Shown here: piece by piece, positions 29,267 through 37,063 of the stretch
How positions within the stretch are numbered: the stretch's first letter is position 1
Layout of the letters: the number at the start of each line of letters is the position of its first letter
Assembly (NCBI RefSeq): GCF_003952165.1
Contig: NZ_RXFT01000004.1
Location: 62,001 to 126,000, forward strand
Origin: Variovorax guangxiensis
Lineage (GTDB): Bacteria; Pseudomonadota; Gammaproteobacteria; Burkholderiales; Burkholderiaceae_C
Direction of reading: 5' to 3'
Length of the DNA: 64,000 bases
Notes under the pieces: model-generated
Told to the model about the DNA's origin: nothing
The model's database searches: none
Seen by the model: the letters and a program-made list of their open reading frames with translations, nothing else
Made by a program: the position numbers and the translations under genes

Positions 29267-30424
29267 ATGCTGCTCGCGCTCATCAAGAAAGAATTGATCG
29301 CCCTCACGCGCGACATGCACGGCCTGGCCGCGCTGTTCCTGATGCCGATGGTTTTCATCGTGCTGATGTCGCTCACGCTGAAGGACATCTACCGCCCGCC
29401 GCTGGCCGAACTGAGCTATGCGATCGACATGCACGACACCGCGACGCCCGCGCAGTGGCTCAAGCAGCTCTGGCAGCGCGGCCATGGCGCGCCACAGCCG
29501 CTGGGCGCCGACTGGCAGGAACGGCTGCGCAACGGCTCGCTGAAGTACGTGATCGTGATGGAGCCTGGTCTTTCCGAAGAGCTGGAGTCGGCCGCGCTCT
29601 CGACCGAGGCGCGCATCCGGCTGCTGACCGAGCCGGGCATCGATGCCAACCTGTTCAACGCATTGCGCGCCGAGCTCATCGGCGCATCGGGCGAGCTCAA
29701 GGCGCGCCTTGCGCTGGCTGTGCCGGGCACGGCCGGCCCGGCGCCGGAGGCATCCATCCAGGCGATGGTGCATGCCGAGCGTTTCTCCACCGCCGGGCCG
29801 CGGCCGACCTCGGTGCAGCAGAACGTGCCGGCCTGGCTGGTGTTCGGCATGTTCTTCGTGGTGGCATCGCTGTCCAGCCTGTTCGTGCAGGAGCGCAGCT
29901 CGGGCGCGCTCGGCCGGCTGCAGAGCCTGGGCGTTTCGCGCGGCATGCTGCTGGCGTCGAAGGCGCTGCCATACCTGGGCGTGAACGCGCTGCAGGCGGT
30001 GCTGATGCTGGCGGCCGGCATCTGGTTCATGCCGCTGGTCGGCGGCGATGCGCTCTCGCTCGCGGGCATCCACTGGGGCGCGTTGCTGCTGTCGCTGGCG
30101 GCGGTGAGCCTGGCGGCCGTGAGCTTGTCGCTGGCGCTGGCCTGCGTGGTGCGAAGCCATGCGCAGGCCGCGACCTTGGGGCCGATGGTCAATGTGCTGA
30201 TGGCGGCGGCGGGCGGCATCATGGTGCCCAAGTTCGTCATGCCGGGCTTCATGCAGCGGCTGGTCGAGATCTCTCCGATGAACTGGGGGCTGGAAGCACT
30301 GCTGACCGTGCTGCTGCGCGGCGGCGGCGTGGCCGATGCCCTGCCGCAGATCGGCCGGCTGGTCGCGTTCGCGGCGCTGATGTTCGTCGTGGCCGTTTTT
30401 CTTTTCCGCAGGCGCGCATCGTGA
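29267..30424 (+). CDS. ABC-2 type exporter permease
   Basis: This 385-residue membrane protein has one N-terminal membrane segment (LAALFLMPMVFIVLMSLTL). A periplasmic domain of about 150 residues and five further segments from about residue 190 follow. ERSSGALGRLQSLGVSRG after the second segment is the coupling helix typical of YhhJ/DrrB-like ABC-2 permeases. It pairs with the preceding ATPase. The ATG at 29267 follows the ATPase stop by 13 bases, and its stop overlaps the GTG start of the ACP gene. Exporting a hydrophobic product across the inner membrane is the expected role. Confidence 0.9.
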   Translation: MLLALIKKELIALTRDMHGLAALFLMPMVFIVLMSLTLKDIYRPPLAELSYAIDMHDTATPAQWLKQLWQRGHGAPQPLGADWQERLRNGSLKYVIVMEPGLSEELESAALSTEARIRLLTEPGIDANLFNALRAELIGASGELKARLALAVPGTAGPAPEASIQAMVHAERFSTAGPRPTSVQQNVPAWLVFGMFFVVASLSSLFVQERSSGALGRLQSLGVSRGMLLASKALPYLGVNALQAVLMLAAGIWFMPLVGGDALSLAGIHWGALLLSLAAVSLAAVSLSLALACVVRSHAQAATLGPMVNVLMAAAGGIMVPKFVMPGFMQRLVEISPMNWGLEALLTVLLRGGGVADALPQIGRLVAFAALMFVVAVFLFRRRAS

Positions 30425-30696
30425 GCATCACCGTCACCCCCGAATTCATCGCCAGCCTCAAGGCCATGGTGCTCGAAGCCGTCGAGAAAGGCGAGCCGGC
30501 CGGCGGCCTGGGCGACGACGAGCCGCTCTTCGGCCCCGAGGCCCGGCTCGACCTCGATTCGCTCGACGCCCTGCAGGTGTCGATGACGATCCAGCAGCGC
30601 TTCGGCGTGCGCATGCCCGACAGCAAGGAAACGCGCCGGGCCCTGAGCTCCATCGCCCACCTCGCGGCGCATCTCGCGCAAGCGGGCAAGGCATGA
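30421..30696 (+). CDS. Acyl carrier protein
   Basis: This 91-residue acidic four-helix carrier starts at a GTG that overlaps the permease stop. The 4'-phosphopantetheine site is Ser47 in LDLDSLDALQ, the DSL motif of acyl carrier proteins. It is not the housekeeping AcpP, whose sequence around the site (GADSLD) and gene neighbours (fabD, fabG, fabF) differ. It probably holds the chain handled by the two ketosynthases and the BtrH-like transferase of this operon. No dedicated phosphopantetheinyl transferase gene is visible, so a cellular one must activate it. Confidence 0.9.
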   Translation: MSITVTPEFIASLKAMVLEAVEKGEPAGGLGDDEPLFGPEARLDLDSLDALQVSMTIQQRFGVRMPDSKETRRALSSIAHLAAHLAQAGKA

Positions 30697-31763
30697 GCGG
30701 TGTCCATCTGGCCGGCATGGGGCTGGCCTGTGCGCTGGGCGACGACATGCGCTCGGCGCTTGCGTCGCTCAAGCGCGGCGGAGTGCCGACCAGGCCAGTG
30801 ACCGTGGCCGACGGCATCCGCTGGCCGGTCCATGCGCTGGCTCCGAGGCCGGGCGACTGGACGCAGCGCCTGCGCGACACGGTGCGCGAGGTGGTCGCGC
30901 AGACCGGCGACTGGGGCGATCGCACCGCGCCGCTCTTCGTGGCGTCGTCCTCGCTCGACATCGGCTTCATGGAACACGAGAAGCAGGACCTGCGCCTCGG
31001 CGGCGACCTGCAGGACTTCGCCGACGTCGTGGCCGGTTCGCTTGGCTGGCAGGGGCCGGTGTTCACCGTGTCCACCGCCTGCACCTCGGCGCTGAATGCG
31101 GTGCTGGCTGCCGCCGACCTGATCCGGGCCGGCGAAGCCGATGAAGCGCTGGTGATCGGCGCAGAGATGGGCAACCGCTTCACGGTGGCCGGCTTCGGCG
31201 CGATGCAGCTGCTGTCGCCCGCTGGCGCCCGGCCCTTCGGTGAAGGGCGCGACGGACTGGTGCTCGGCGAGGCGGTGGCGGCGCTGCGGCTGGGCTCGCG
31301 TCCGGCGCGCTGGCAGATTGCCGGAGGCGCCAACGTGGTCGACGGACGCAATCCCTCGGGCACCGAGGCCAGCGCCGTGCATGCGATGTGCCGCGGCGCG
31401 CTGGAGCAGGGCGGATTGCAGCCCGGCGACATCGATCTCATCAAGGTACAGGCCGCCGGCAGCCCTGTCAACGATGCCATCGAGGCCGAGGCGCTGAAGC
31501 AGGTGTTCGGACCGCTGCCGCCGCTGGTGTCGCTCAAGCCGGCGCTGGGGCATACGCTGGGCGCCTCGGGGGCGGCGGAACTGGCCTTGCTGGTCGGCTG
31601 CATCGAAGGAGGGGTGTGGCCGATCGTCGGCTATCCGATCGATACCTCGCTCGACATCGAACTCAGTACCCAGCTGCCGCAGAGGCTGCGCAACATCCTG
31701 CTGAATTTCGCCGGCTTCGGTGGCGGACATGCCTCGCTGGTGTTGAAGGACACGGCGCCATGA
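30693..31763 (+). CDS. Beta-ketoacyl synthase with altered active site (Cys-Gln-His)
   Basis: This 356-residue protein has the KAS I/II fold. The nucleophile is present, Cys130 in VSTACTSALNA. The lysine and second histidine are also present, Lys282 and His287 in KPALGHTLGASG. The first catalytic histidine, normally in HGTGTPxND, is replaced: the segment reads QAAGSPVND with Gln253 in the His position. It is shorter than FabF (about 410 residues). The change could slow decarboxylation and favour condensation of preformed chains, or mark a chain-length-factor-like partner; both are inference. The ATG overlaps the ACP stop, and the stop overlaps the next gene, so ACP, this protein and the next are co-translated. 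Confidence 0.85.
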   Translation: MSGVHLAGMGLACALGDDMRSALASLKRGGVPTRPVTVADGIRWPVHALAPRPGDWTQRLRDTVREVVAQTGDWGDRTAPLFVASSSLDIGFMEHEKQDLRLGGDLQDFADVVAGSLGWQGPVFTVSTACTSALNAVLAAADLIRAGEADEALVIGAEMGNRFTVAGFGAMQLLSPAGARPFGEGRDGLVLGEAVAALRLGSRPARWQIAGGANVVDGRNPSGTEASAVHAMCRGALEQGGLQPGDIDLIKVQAAGSPVNDAIEAEALKQVFGPLPPLVSLKPALGHTLGASGAAELALLVGCIEGGVWPIVGYPIDTSLDIELSTQLPQRLRNILLNFAGFGGGHASLVLKDTAP

Positions 31764-32248
31764 CTGCGTGGCTCACCGTTGCTCACTTCGTGGCGCATCC
31801 GCCGCCCGCCGACTGGCGCGAGGATCTGGCACGCCGCATCGGCCGCAAGCCGCGCCGCGTCGGCATGTGGACCGAGCTGGCGATGTATGGCGCGCGCTGC
31901 TGTCTCGACGCCGCTGGCGAGGCGGCGTTGCCGGCCGACGCGCGCATCCGCGTCTCCAGCCAGCGCGGCGCATGGGGCGCGACGCACGCGGGGCTGACGC
32001 AGCTCGATGCCGGGTTGCCGATGCCTTTCACCTTCATGCAGAGCCAGCCGGCGTTGATGCTGGCGGAGGTCGGCCGCTGCCTCGGTTGGCAGGGCGACGC
32101 CAGCTTTGCGCTGTGCCGCGAACCGGAGCGCGTGCTGCAGCTTGCGAAGCTGGGCGCCTCGCGCGACGGGCTGCTGTTCGGCATCGTGGAAGAGGAGCGC
32201 AACGGAGAACCGGCGCGCTCGGAGTGGTGGCGGCTGGTGCCGGCCTGA
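31760..32248 (+). CDS. Small thiolase-fold-like (ketoacyl-synthase N-terminal-like) protein
   Basis: This encodes 162 residues. The order of segments, WTELAMYGARCCLDAAG then RIRVSSQRGAWGATHAGLTQL then PFTFMQSQPALMLAEVGRCLG, resembles the N-terminal half of ketosynthases, where the last block would surround the nucleophile. Here the nucleophile position has no cysteine in the right context. It is half the length of a ketosynthase and could be a non-catalytic partner for the synthase upstream, similar to truncated chain-length-factor proteins of aryl polyene clusters. Similarity is by eye and weak. It is the last gene of the operon and overlaps the preceding stop (ATGA). Confidence 0.6.
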   Translation: MTAWLTVAHFVAHPPPADWREDLARRIGRKPRRVGMWTELAMYGARCCLDAAGEAALPADARIRVSSQRGAWGATHAGLTQLDAGLPMPFTFMQSQPALMLAEVGRCLGWQGDASFALCREPERVLQLAKLGASRDGLLFGIVEEERNGEPARSEWWRLVPA

Positions 32249-32252
32249 AGCC

Positions 32253-32873
32253 TCAGCCTGCGATGGAGCGCTGCAGATTGGCGCGTGCACGTGCTTCCAG
32301 CTGTTCGTGCATGCGCGGCGTGGCGTAGATGGCGTCGCGGTCCAGGAAGCGCTGAAGGATCGCACGGCGACGCGGCAGCCGCACTTCATCGGGAACGAAG
32401 GCGTATTCGGCCTGCACCTGCCGCTCGTATTCGTCGAATCGCGCGCGCTCGGCGCCGAGGATCGACAGGTCGATGTCTATCAGCAGTTCGGCGTCGCGGC
32501 CCTGGGGCACGGCGTCGTGGCGCGTCGCCATCACGAGCGCATGGACGCGCTCGGCCGCATCCGCCGCGGCGCCGGCTTCGAGCAGGGCCTGCCGCGCCCA
32601 GTCCGCGCTGCGCGCCTCGTTGTCATGTGCATGCACGTCGTAGATCGCGTCGTGGAACCACAGCGCCAGCGCGACTTCGCCGGGGTGCTCGGCCAGCGCC
32701 TTCTCGCGCTCGAACCACGCGAGGCATTCGCCCAGGTGCTGCATGGTGTGGTAGTGGCGCTGCGGCTCGGCGTAGCGGCGCTGGAGTTCGTCGCATAGCG
32801 CGTCGTCGGGCGAGGCGACGCCCAACGCCTGCCACGCGCCGTTCCAGTTCGCCAGCAGCGCCTCGGGCGTCAT
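32253..32873 (-). CDS. HD-domain-like predicted metal-dependent phosphohydrolase
   Basis: This 206-residue soluble protein has HYHTMQHLGECLAWF near residue 40 and ALWFHDAIYD near 72, giving the spaced His and His-Asp ligands of HD-superfamily phosphohydrolases. A further Asp follows in LIDIDLSILG near 132. Proteins of this family are widespread in proteobacteria and are often mislabelled as receptor subunits; the substrate is unknown. Its ATG overlaps the stop of the upstream transglycosylase gene by four bases, so the two are translated together. It converges on the ketosynthase operon with only four bases between the stops. Confidence 0.8.
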   Translation of the reverse strand: MTPEALLANWNGAWQALGVASPDDALCDELQRRYAEPQRHYHTMQHLGECLAWFEREKALAEHPGEVALALWFHDAIYDVHAHDNEARSADWARQALLEAGAAADAAERVHALVMATRHDAVPQGRDAELLIDIDLSILGAERARFDEYERQVQAEYAFVPDEVRLPRRRAILQRFLDRDAIYATPRMHEQLEARARANLQRSIAG

Positions 32874-33994
32874 CGGGCCGCCTGTTGCTGCTGCTCCATC
32901 GCCGCCTTGACTTCCTGTCCCAGGTCGAGCACGGACATGGCGTAGTAGCTGCTCCAGTTGTAGCGTGTGATCACGTAGAAATTGCGCGTGCCGGCCACGT
33001 AGGTCGGCGGCATGTCCAGGCCGTTCTGCAGCTCGACCAGCGCGAACAGGCCCTTGTGGTTGATGCCGTCGCCCTCGGGCACCGCGCCCGCGGCCACGAA
33101 GCTGTCGGCGCTGAAGGTCGGCAGGATGTCTGGCGCCAGCAGCAGCGCCTTCTGCAGCCGTGCCTCTTCGAAGTGCACGGGGTAGATGGCGGGCACGCCC
33201 GGCTGCCAGCCGAAGGCCTTGAAGTAGTTGGCGACCGAGCCGATCACGTCGGCCGGGTTGTTGACGAGGTCGATGCGGCCGTCGCCGTCGAAGTCGACCG
33301 CGTACTTGGCGATGCTGCTGGGCATGAACTGCGGCATGCCCATGGCGCCGGCGTAGCTGCCCACGGGCACCAGCGGGTCTTCGGCGGTGCGGCTCTCGGT
33401 GCTCAGGAAGCTTTCGAGCTCGCCACGGAAGAAGGCCCGGCGGTCGGCCGCGCGTGGATGGCCGTCAGGAAAGTCGAACGAGAGCGTGGCCAGCGCGTCG
33501 ATCACGCGGAAGTTGCCCATGTTGCGGCCGTAGATGGTCTCCACGCCGATGATGCCGACGACGATCTCCGGCGGCACGCCGTACACCTGCTCGGCGCGCG
33601 CCAGCGTGTCGGCATTGGCGCGCCAGAAGCGCACGCCGGCGGCGATGCGCACCGGGTCGATGAAGCGGCCGCGGTAGGTCTGCCAGTTCTTCACTGTGCC
33701 CACCGGACCCGGCAGCATCAGCCGCGGCACGTTGGGCAGGAAGCGCGCGCTGCCGATGGTGGCGCGCACCCATTCGCGGTCGAGGCCGCGGCGCTCGGCG
33801 ACGTCGTCGGCGAACTGCATCGCGTCGTCGCGCGTGGCGTAGGGCGTGCTGCCGCGCACGGGGCTGGCGGCCCCGGCGCGGCCGTTGATGGACTTCTGGG
33901 CCAGGGCCCCCGTGGACCATGCGAAGCCGCAGGCGGCCAGGAGGACTGCGGCCGCCGTGGCGGTGCGCGAAGGCTTGGGAAGAAGGAATCGCAT
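32870..33994 (-). CDS. Lytic murein transglycosylase B (MltB family)
   Basis: This 374-residue periplasmic enzyme has a signal peptide at residues 1-32 (cleavage ALA-QK). The catalytic Glu152 is in IIGVETIYGRNMG, the hallmark of family 3 lytic transglycosylases, with GAMGMPQFMPSSIAKYAVDFDGDG downstream (PQFMPSS being the substrate-site motif). It cleaves the glycan strand of peptidoglycan with formation of anhydromuramic acid. A hydrophobic N-terminus with a Cys (LAACGF) could be read as a lipobox, but Ala-Ala-Cys-Gly is imperfect. The frame continues upstream, but the ATG at 33994 starts the signal peptide and matches the usual family length. Confidence 0.92.
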   Translation of the reverse strand: MRFLLPKPSRTATAAAVLLAACGFAWSTGALAQKSINGRAGAASPVRGSTPYATRDDAMQFADDVAERRGLDREWVRATIGSARFLPNVPRLMLPGPVGTVKNWQTYRGRFIDPVRIAAGVRFWRANADTLARAEQVYGVPPEIVVGIIGVETIYGRNMGNFRVIDALATLSFDFPDGHPRAADRRAFFRGELESFLSTESRTAEDPLVPVGSYAGAMGMPQFMPSSIAKYAVDFDGDGRIDLVNNPADVIGSVANYFKAFGWQPGVPAIYPVHFEEARLQKALLLAPDILPTFSADSFVAAGAVPEGDGINHKGLFALVELQNGLDMPPTYVAGTRNFYVITRYNWSSYYAMSVLDLGQEVKAAMEQQQQAAR

Positions 33995-34047
33995 GGGCCC
34001 ATTGTGCCGTCCGCCCGCACGGGCCTTCTTCAGCGACACATGTGGTT

Positions 34048-36072
34048 TCAGCCCCTTGCCGGATTGGCGCTGGGCCAGGCGAGCCGGCGGAACTCGGTGC
34101 GCAGCGCAGAAAGCGACTGCGGCGAGGCCGGCGCATAGCGCTGCGCCTCCAGCTTGAGCAGCCAGTCGCGCACGGATCGGGCGGCGGGGCCGAAGCGGGC
34201 GTCGGCCTCCTGCGCCATCTGGCGCGGCGGCGTGGTCTCGGGCAGCTTCAGTCCGGCCTTGGCCAGGCGTGCGCGGGCCTGGCCCAGCAGGCGCAGCCAC
34301 GGGTCGTGCCGGCTGCGCTCCCACAGCGTCCAGCCGGCACCGGCCAGGCTGGCGGCCACCAGCAGGTAGAGCAGCACATAGGCCAGGTCTTCGAGGCTCG
34401 GCGCATCGAAGCCGATGTTCTTCAGCAGGTTGAGCTGGCGGCTCTGCGTGTAGTTGAGCACCCACTGGTTCCAGCCGTTGTTCACGGCCTCCCAGGCGGC
34501 GCGCAGGTTCTGCGCGAGCGTGGGGCTCATCGAGCCGATGGCGCCCGCGAACAGGCCGGGTTGCGGGGTCAGGCGCTGGAACTGGCCGATGCGTCCCGGC
34601 GCGACGGAGCCGGTGGGGTCCACGCGCATCCAGCCGGTGCCTTCCTGCCATATCTCCGCCCAGGCGTGGGCATCGCTCTGGCGCACGATCCAGTAGTTGT
34701 CGACGTTGTTGAGCTCGCCGCCCTGGTAGCCGGTGACGATGCGCGAGGGGATGCCCAGGTTGCGCATCAGCACCACGAAGGCCGAGGCGATGTGCTCGCA
34801 GAAGCCTTCCTTGCGGTCGAACCAGAACTCGTCGGCGGTGTCGTTGCCGTAGACGCCCGGCTCCAGCGTGTAGCTGTAGCCGCCGGTGCGCAGGCGGCGC
34901 AGCGCGGCCTGCACGAAGGCCTGCGTGTCGGCCTGGGCCAGCGCGGGGTCGGCGCGCATCTCGGCGGCCAGCGCGGCGGTGCGCGGATTGGTGCCGGGCG
35001 GCAGCGAGAGGTAGGCCTGCAGCTGGCCGCCGGTGCGCTTGAGCGGGCCGCTCTGGAACTGCGTGTAGCTCTCGGCGCTGTAGCGCACGAGGTCGTTGAT
35101 GGGGCGGCTGGCGAACCACTGCAGGTCGGGCGTGCCGCTGACCTCGAAGCCGGGCACCTCGGGCGCTTGCTGCGCGACGTCGAGCGTCAGCAGCCAGGGG
35201 CGGTTGCTGGCTTCGAGCGTCACTTCGTAGCGCACCGGTGCGCCGCTCACGCGCAGGTTGGAGGCCCACTGCGAGCCGCGCGCCCAAGAGGGCAGCGCGG
35301 TCCACTCGCGGCCGTCGAACTGCGCCAGCACCGGTCCGCGGAAGTACAGCTGGCTCTGCGGCGGCGCGCGGCCGTCCTCGAACTTGATGCGCGCGGCGAT
35401 GCGGTCGTCGAGTGCCAGTTCGGCGATGGTGCCCACGCGCATGGTGTTCGACAGGCCGCTGCGCCCCATCATCGCGTCGCTGGGCGTTCCCCACAGCGGC
35501 GCGAAGCGCGGGAACAGCAGGAACAGCGCGAGCATGATCGGCGCGCCCGCCAGCGCCATCCACCCGGCGGTGCGCGCGGCCTGCATCAGCGGCGGCCGGC
35601 CCACGGGCATGTGCGCGTTGACCAGCGCGGTCAGCAGGCCCAGCAGTGCCAGCAGCATGGTGAAGGCCGTCAGCAGCGACTGCGAGTAGAAGAAGTTCGT
35701 GAGCATCGCGAAGAAGCCCAGGAAGAAGACGACGAAGGCATCGCGCCGCGCGCGCAGCTCCAATGTCTTGAGCGCGAGCAGGCTCACGATCAGCGTGACG
35801 CCCGCGTCGCGGCCCAGCAGCGTGCGGTGGGTGGCGTAGGTGGCGCCCAATATCAGCGCCAGCAGGGCGAGGCGCCACCACCGGCCGGGAAGCGGACGCG
35901 CCTGCACGGCAAGCGAGGCGCGCCACAGCAGCACCATCGCGGTGAGGGACGAGCACCACCACGGCAGGTTCTCGATCTGCGGCAGCAGGATCAGGCCGAT
36001 CACGCAGAGAAGAAAAAGGGTGTCCCGCGCGTCGCGCGGCAGCGAGGCGAGTTCGCGCATCACTCTGTTCAT
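34048..36072 (-). CDS. TgpA-like membrane transglutaminase (DUF3488 plus transglutaminase core)
   Basis: This 674-residue protein has about six membrane segments in the first 190 residues. A periplasmic region carries the transglutaminase core with Cys425 (GFCEHIASAF), a His in SDAHAWAEIW and an Asp in MRVDPTG. A final membrane segment near 560 precedes a cytoplasmic DUF4129-like tail. This is the architecture of Pseudomonas TgpA. Genes of this family follow moxR and DUF58 genes, as here, and the trio is thought to act in envelope maintenance. The true substrate is unknown. The start codon lies 13 bases from the DUF58 gene stop. Confidence 0.92.
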   Translation of the reverse strand: MNRVMRELASLPRDARDTLFLLCVIGLILLPQIENLPWWCSSLTAMVLLWRASLAVQARPLPGRWWRLALLALILGATYATHRTLLGRDAGVTLIVSLLALKTLELRARRDAFVVFFLGFFAMLTNFFYSQSLLTAFTMLLALLGLLTALVNAHMPVGRPPLMQAARTAGWMALAGAPIMLALFLLFPRFAPLWGTPSDAMMGRSGLSNTMRVGTIAELALDDRIAARIKFEDGRAPPQSQLYFRGPVLAQFDGREWTALPSWARGSQWASNLRVSGAPVRYEVTLEASNRPWLLTLDVAQQAPEVPGFEVSGTPDLQWFASRPINDLVRYSAESYTQFQSGPLKRTGGQLQAYLSLPPGTNPRTAALAAEMRADPALAQADTQAFVQAALRRLRTGGYSYTLEPGVYGNDTADEFWFDRKEGFCEHIASAFVVLMRNLGIPSRIVTGYQGGELNNVDNYWIVRQSDAHAWAEIWQEGTGWMRVDPTGSVAPGRIGQFQRLTPQPGLFAGAIGSMSPTLAQNLRAAWEAVNNGWNQWVLNYTQSRQLNLLKNIGFDAPSLEDLAYVLLYLLVAASLAGAGWTLWERSRHDPWLRLLGQARARLAKAGLKLPETTPPRQMAQEADARFGPAARSVRDWLLKLEAQRYAPASPQSLSALRTEFRRLAWPSANPARG

Positions 36073-36085
36073 GCGGCGCTTCCGT

Positions 36086-37063
36086 TCAGCAGAGGGCCAG
36101 GGCCTCGAGGCAGGCCCGGCGGTGGGCCTCGCCCTGGGAGGGCTTCACGACCCGGCCGGCCACCCGCAGGCCGTAATCGACACCCAGGCGGTCGGCCATC
36201 AGCACCCAGGCGCACAGGCGCGAGAGTCGGCCTTCGGTGTCGGCGAGGCCGGTGGCCTGCGCATCGAGCCAGAGCTGCTCGCGCTGGGCCTGCTGGGTAT
36301 CGCGGCTGACCAGGTCTTCGGAGCCGGTCGCCTGCGCGCGCGCTGCCTTCTTCCAGACCACGAGCTTGAGCGGATCGCCGCGGCGGTAGGCGCGCACGCC
36401 GTCGTATTCGCCGGCGCTGTGGGCGCGCATCGAGGCGGTCAGCGCGGCCGGCCCGGAAAGGGGCTCGCCCGGCGGCAGCGGCGGCGGATGGGCTTCGGGC
36501 GTGGGGTAGACCAGCATCTGCGCGGCCGGCCGCCAGACCGTCCACACACGGAAGGTGCCGAGCGGAAAGCGTGTTTCGGCCGTGAGCGGCGGCACCGGGT
36601 GCAGCCCGCGCCGCTCGGGCTGGAAGGCGATCTCGACGGTGGAGGTGCCTTCGGCCGGCACGTCGGTCCAGGCCCATTGCCCGCTGCCGCGCACCGCCAT
36701 GCCGATGCCGTAGCGCACGCGCCGCCTTGTGTTGTGGAGCACAACCCGGAAGACGGCAGCGGCGCCTGCGTAGTGCGCCTCTGGCTGGACCATGTGCATC
36801 GCCAGCCCGCGCAGCGTGCCGTGGCACACGTGCATGCCCACGGCCACGCTGCCGGCCAGAAGAAACGTCAGCAGGTAGCCCAGGTTGAGCTGGTAGTTGA
36901 TCGACGCGATCAGCAGCACCAGCAGCGTCGCCCCCAGCGTCCAGCCGGCCCGCGTGGGCAGGATGTAGACGTTGCGCTGGGTGAGTTCCAGCGTGTCGGA
37001 GGGCGCGCGGCGCGACAGGAACCAGCCGTCGATGCGCGCGCGAAGGGCGCCTGCAGGGTTCAC
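36086..37063 (-). CDS. DUF58 family protein
   Basis: This 325-residue protein starts at a GTG at 37063 that overlaps the MoxR stop (GTGA). A frame extending further upstream only reads through the MoxR gene. Two hydrophobic segments near residues 40-85 place the N-terminus in the membrane. The DUF58 signature HSAGEYDGVRAYRRGDPLKLVVWKKAAR lies near residues 215-242 (core: YRRGDPLKLVVWK). DUF58 proteins carry a von Willebrand A-like fold and work with MoxR ATPases, perhaps in assembling or regulating envelope proteins. Gene order moxR-DUF58-transglutaminase is conserved in many proteobacteria. Confidence 0.9.
   Translation of the reverse strand: MNPAGALRARIDGWFLSRRAPSDTLELTQRNVYILPTRAGWTLGATLLVLLIASINYQLNLGYLLTFLLAGSVAVGMHVCHGTLRGLAMHMVQPEAHYAGAAAVFRVVLHNTRRRVRYGIGMAVRGSGQWAWTDVPAEGTSTVEIAFQPERRGLHPVPPLTAETRFPLGTFRVWTVWRPAAQMLVYPTPEAHPPPLPPGEPLSGPAALTASMRAHSAGEYDGVRAYRRGDPLKLVVWKKAARAQATGSEDLVSRDTQQAQREQLWLDAQATGLADTEGRLSRLCAWVLMADRLGVDYGLRVAGRVVKPSQGEAHRRACLEALALC

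Noticed and set aside
32870..35962. Apparent 1030-residue protein ending in the MltB transglycosylase
   Set aside because: The upstream two thirds are a shadow of the transglutaminase gene; the signal peptide at 33994 marks the real start.
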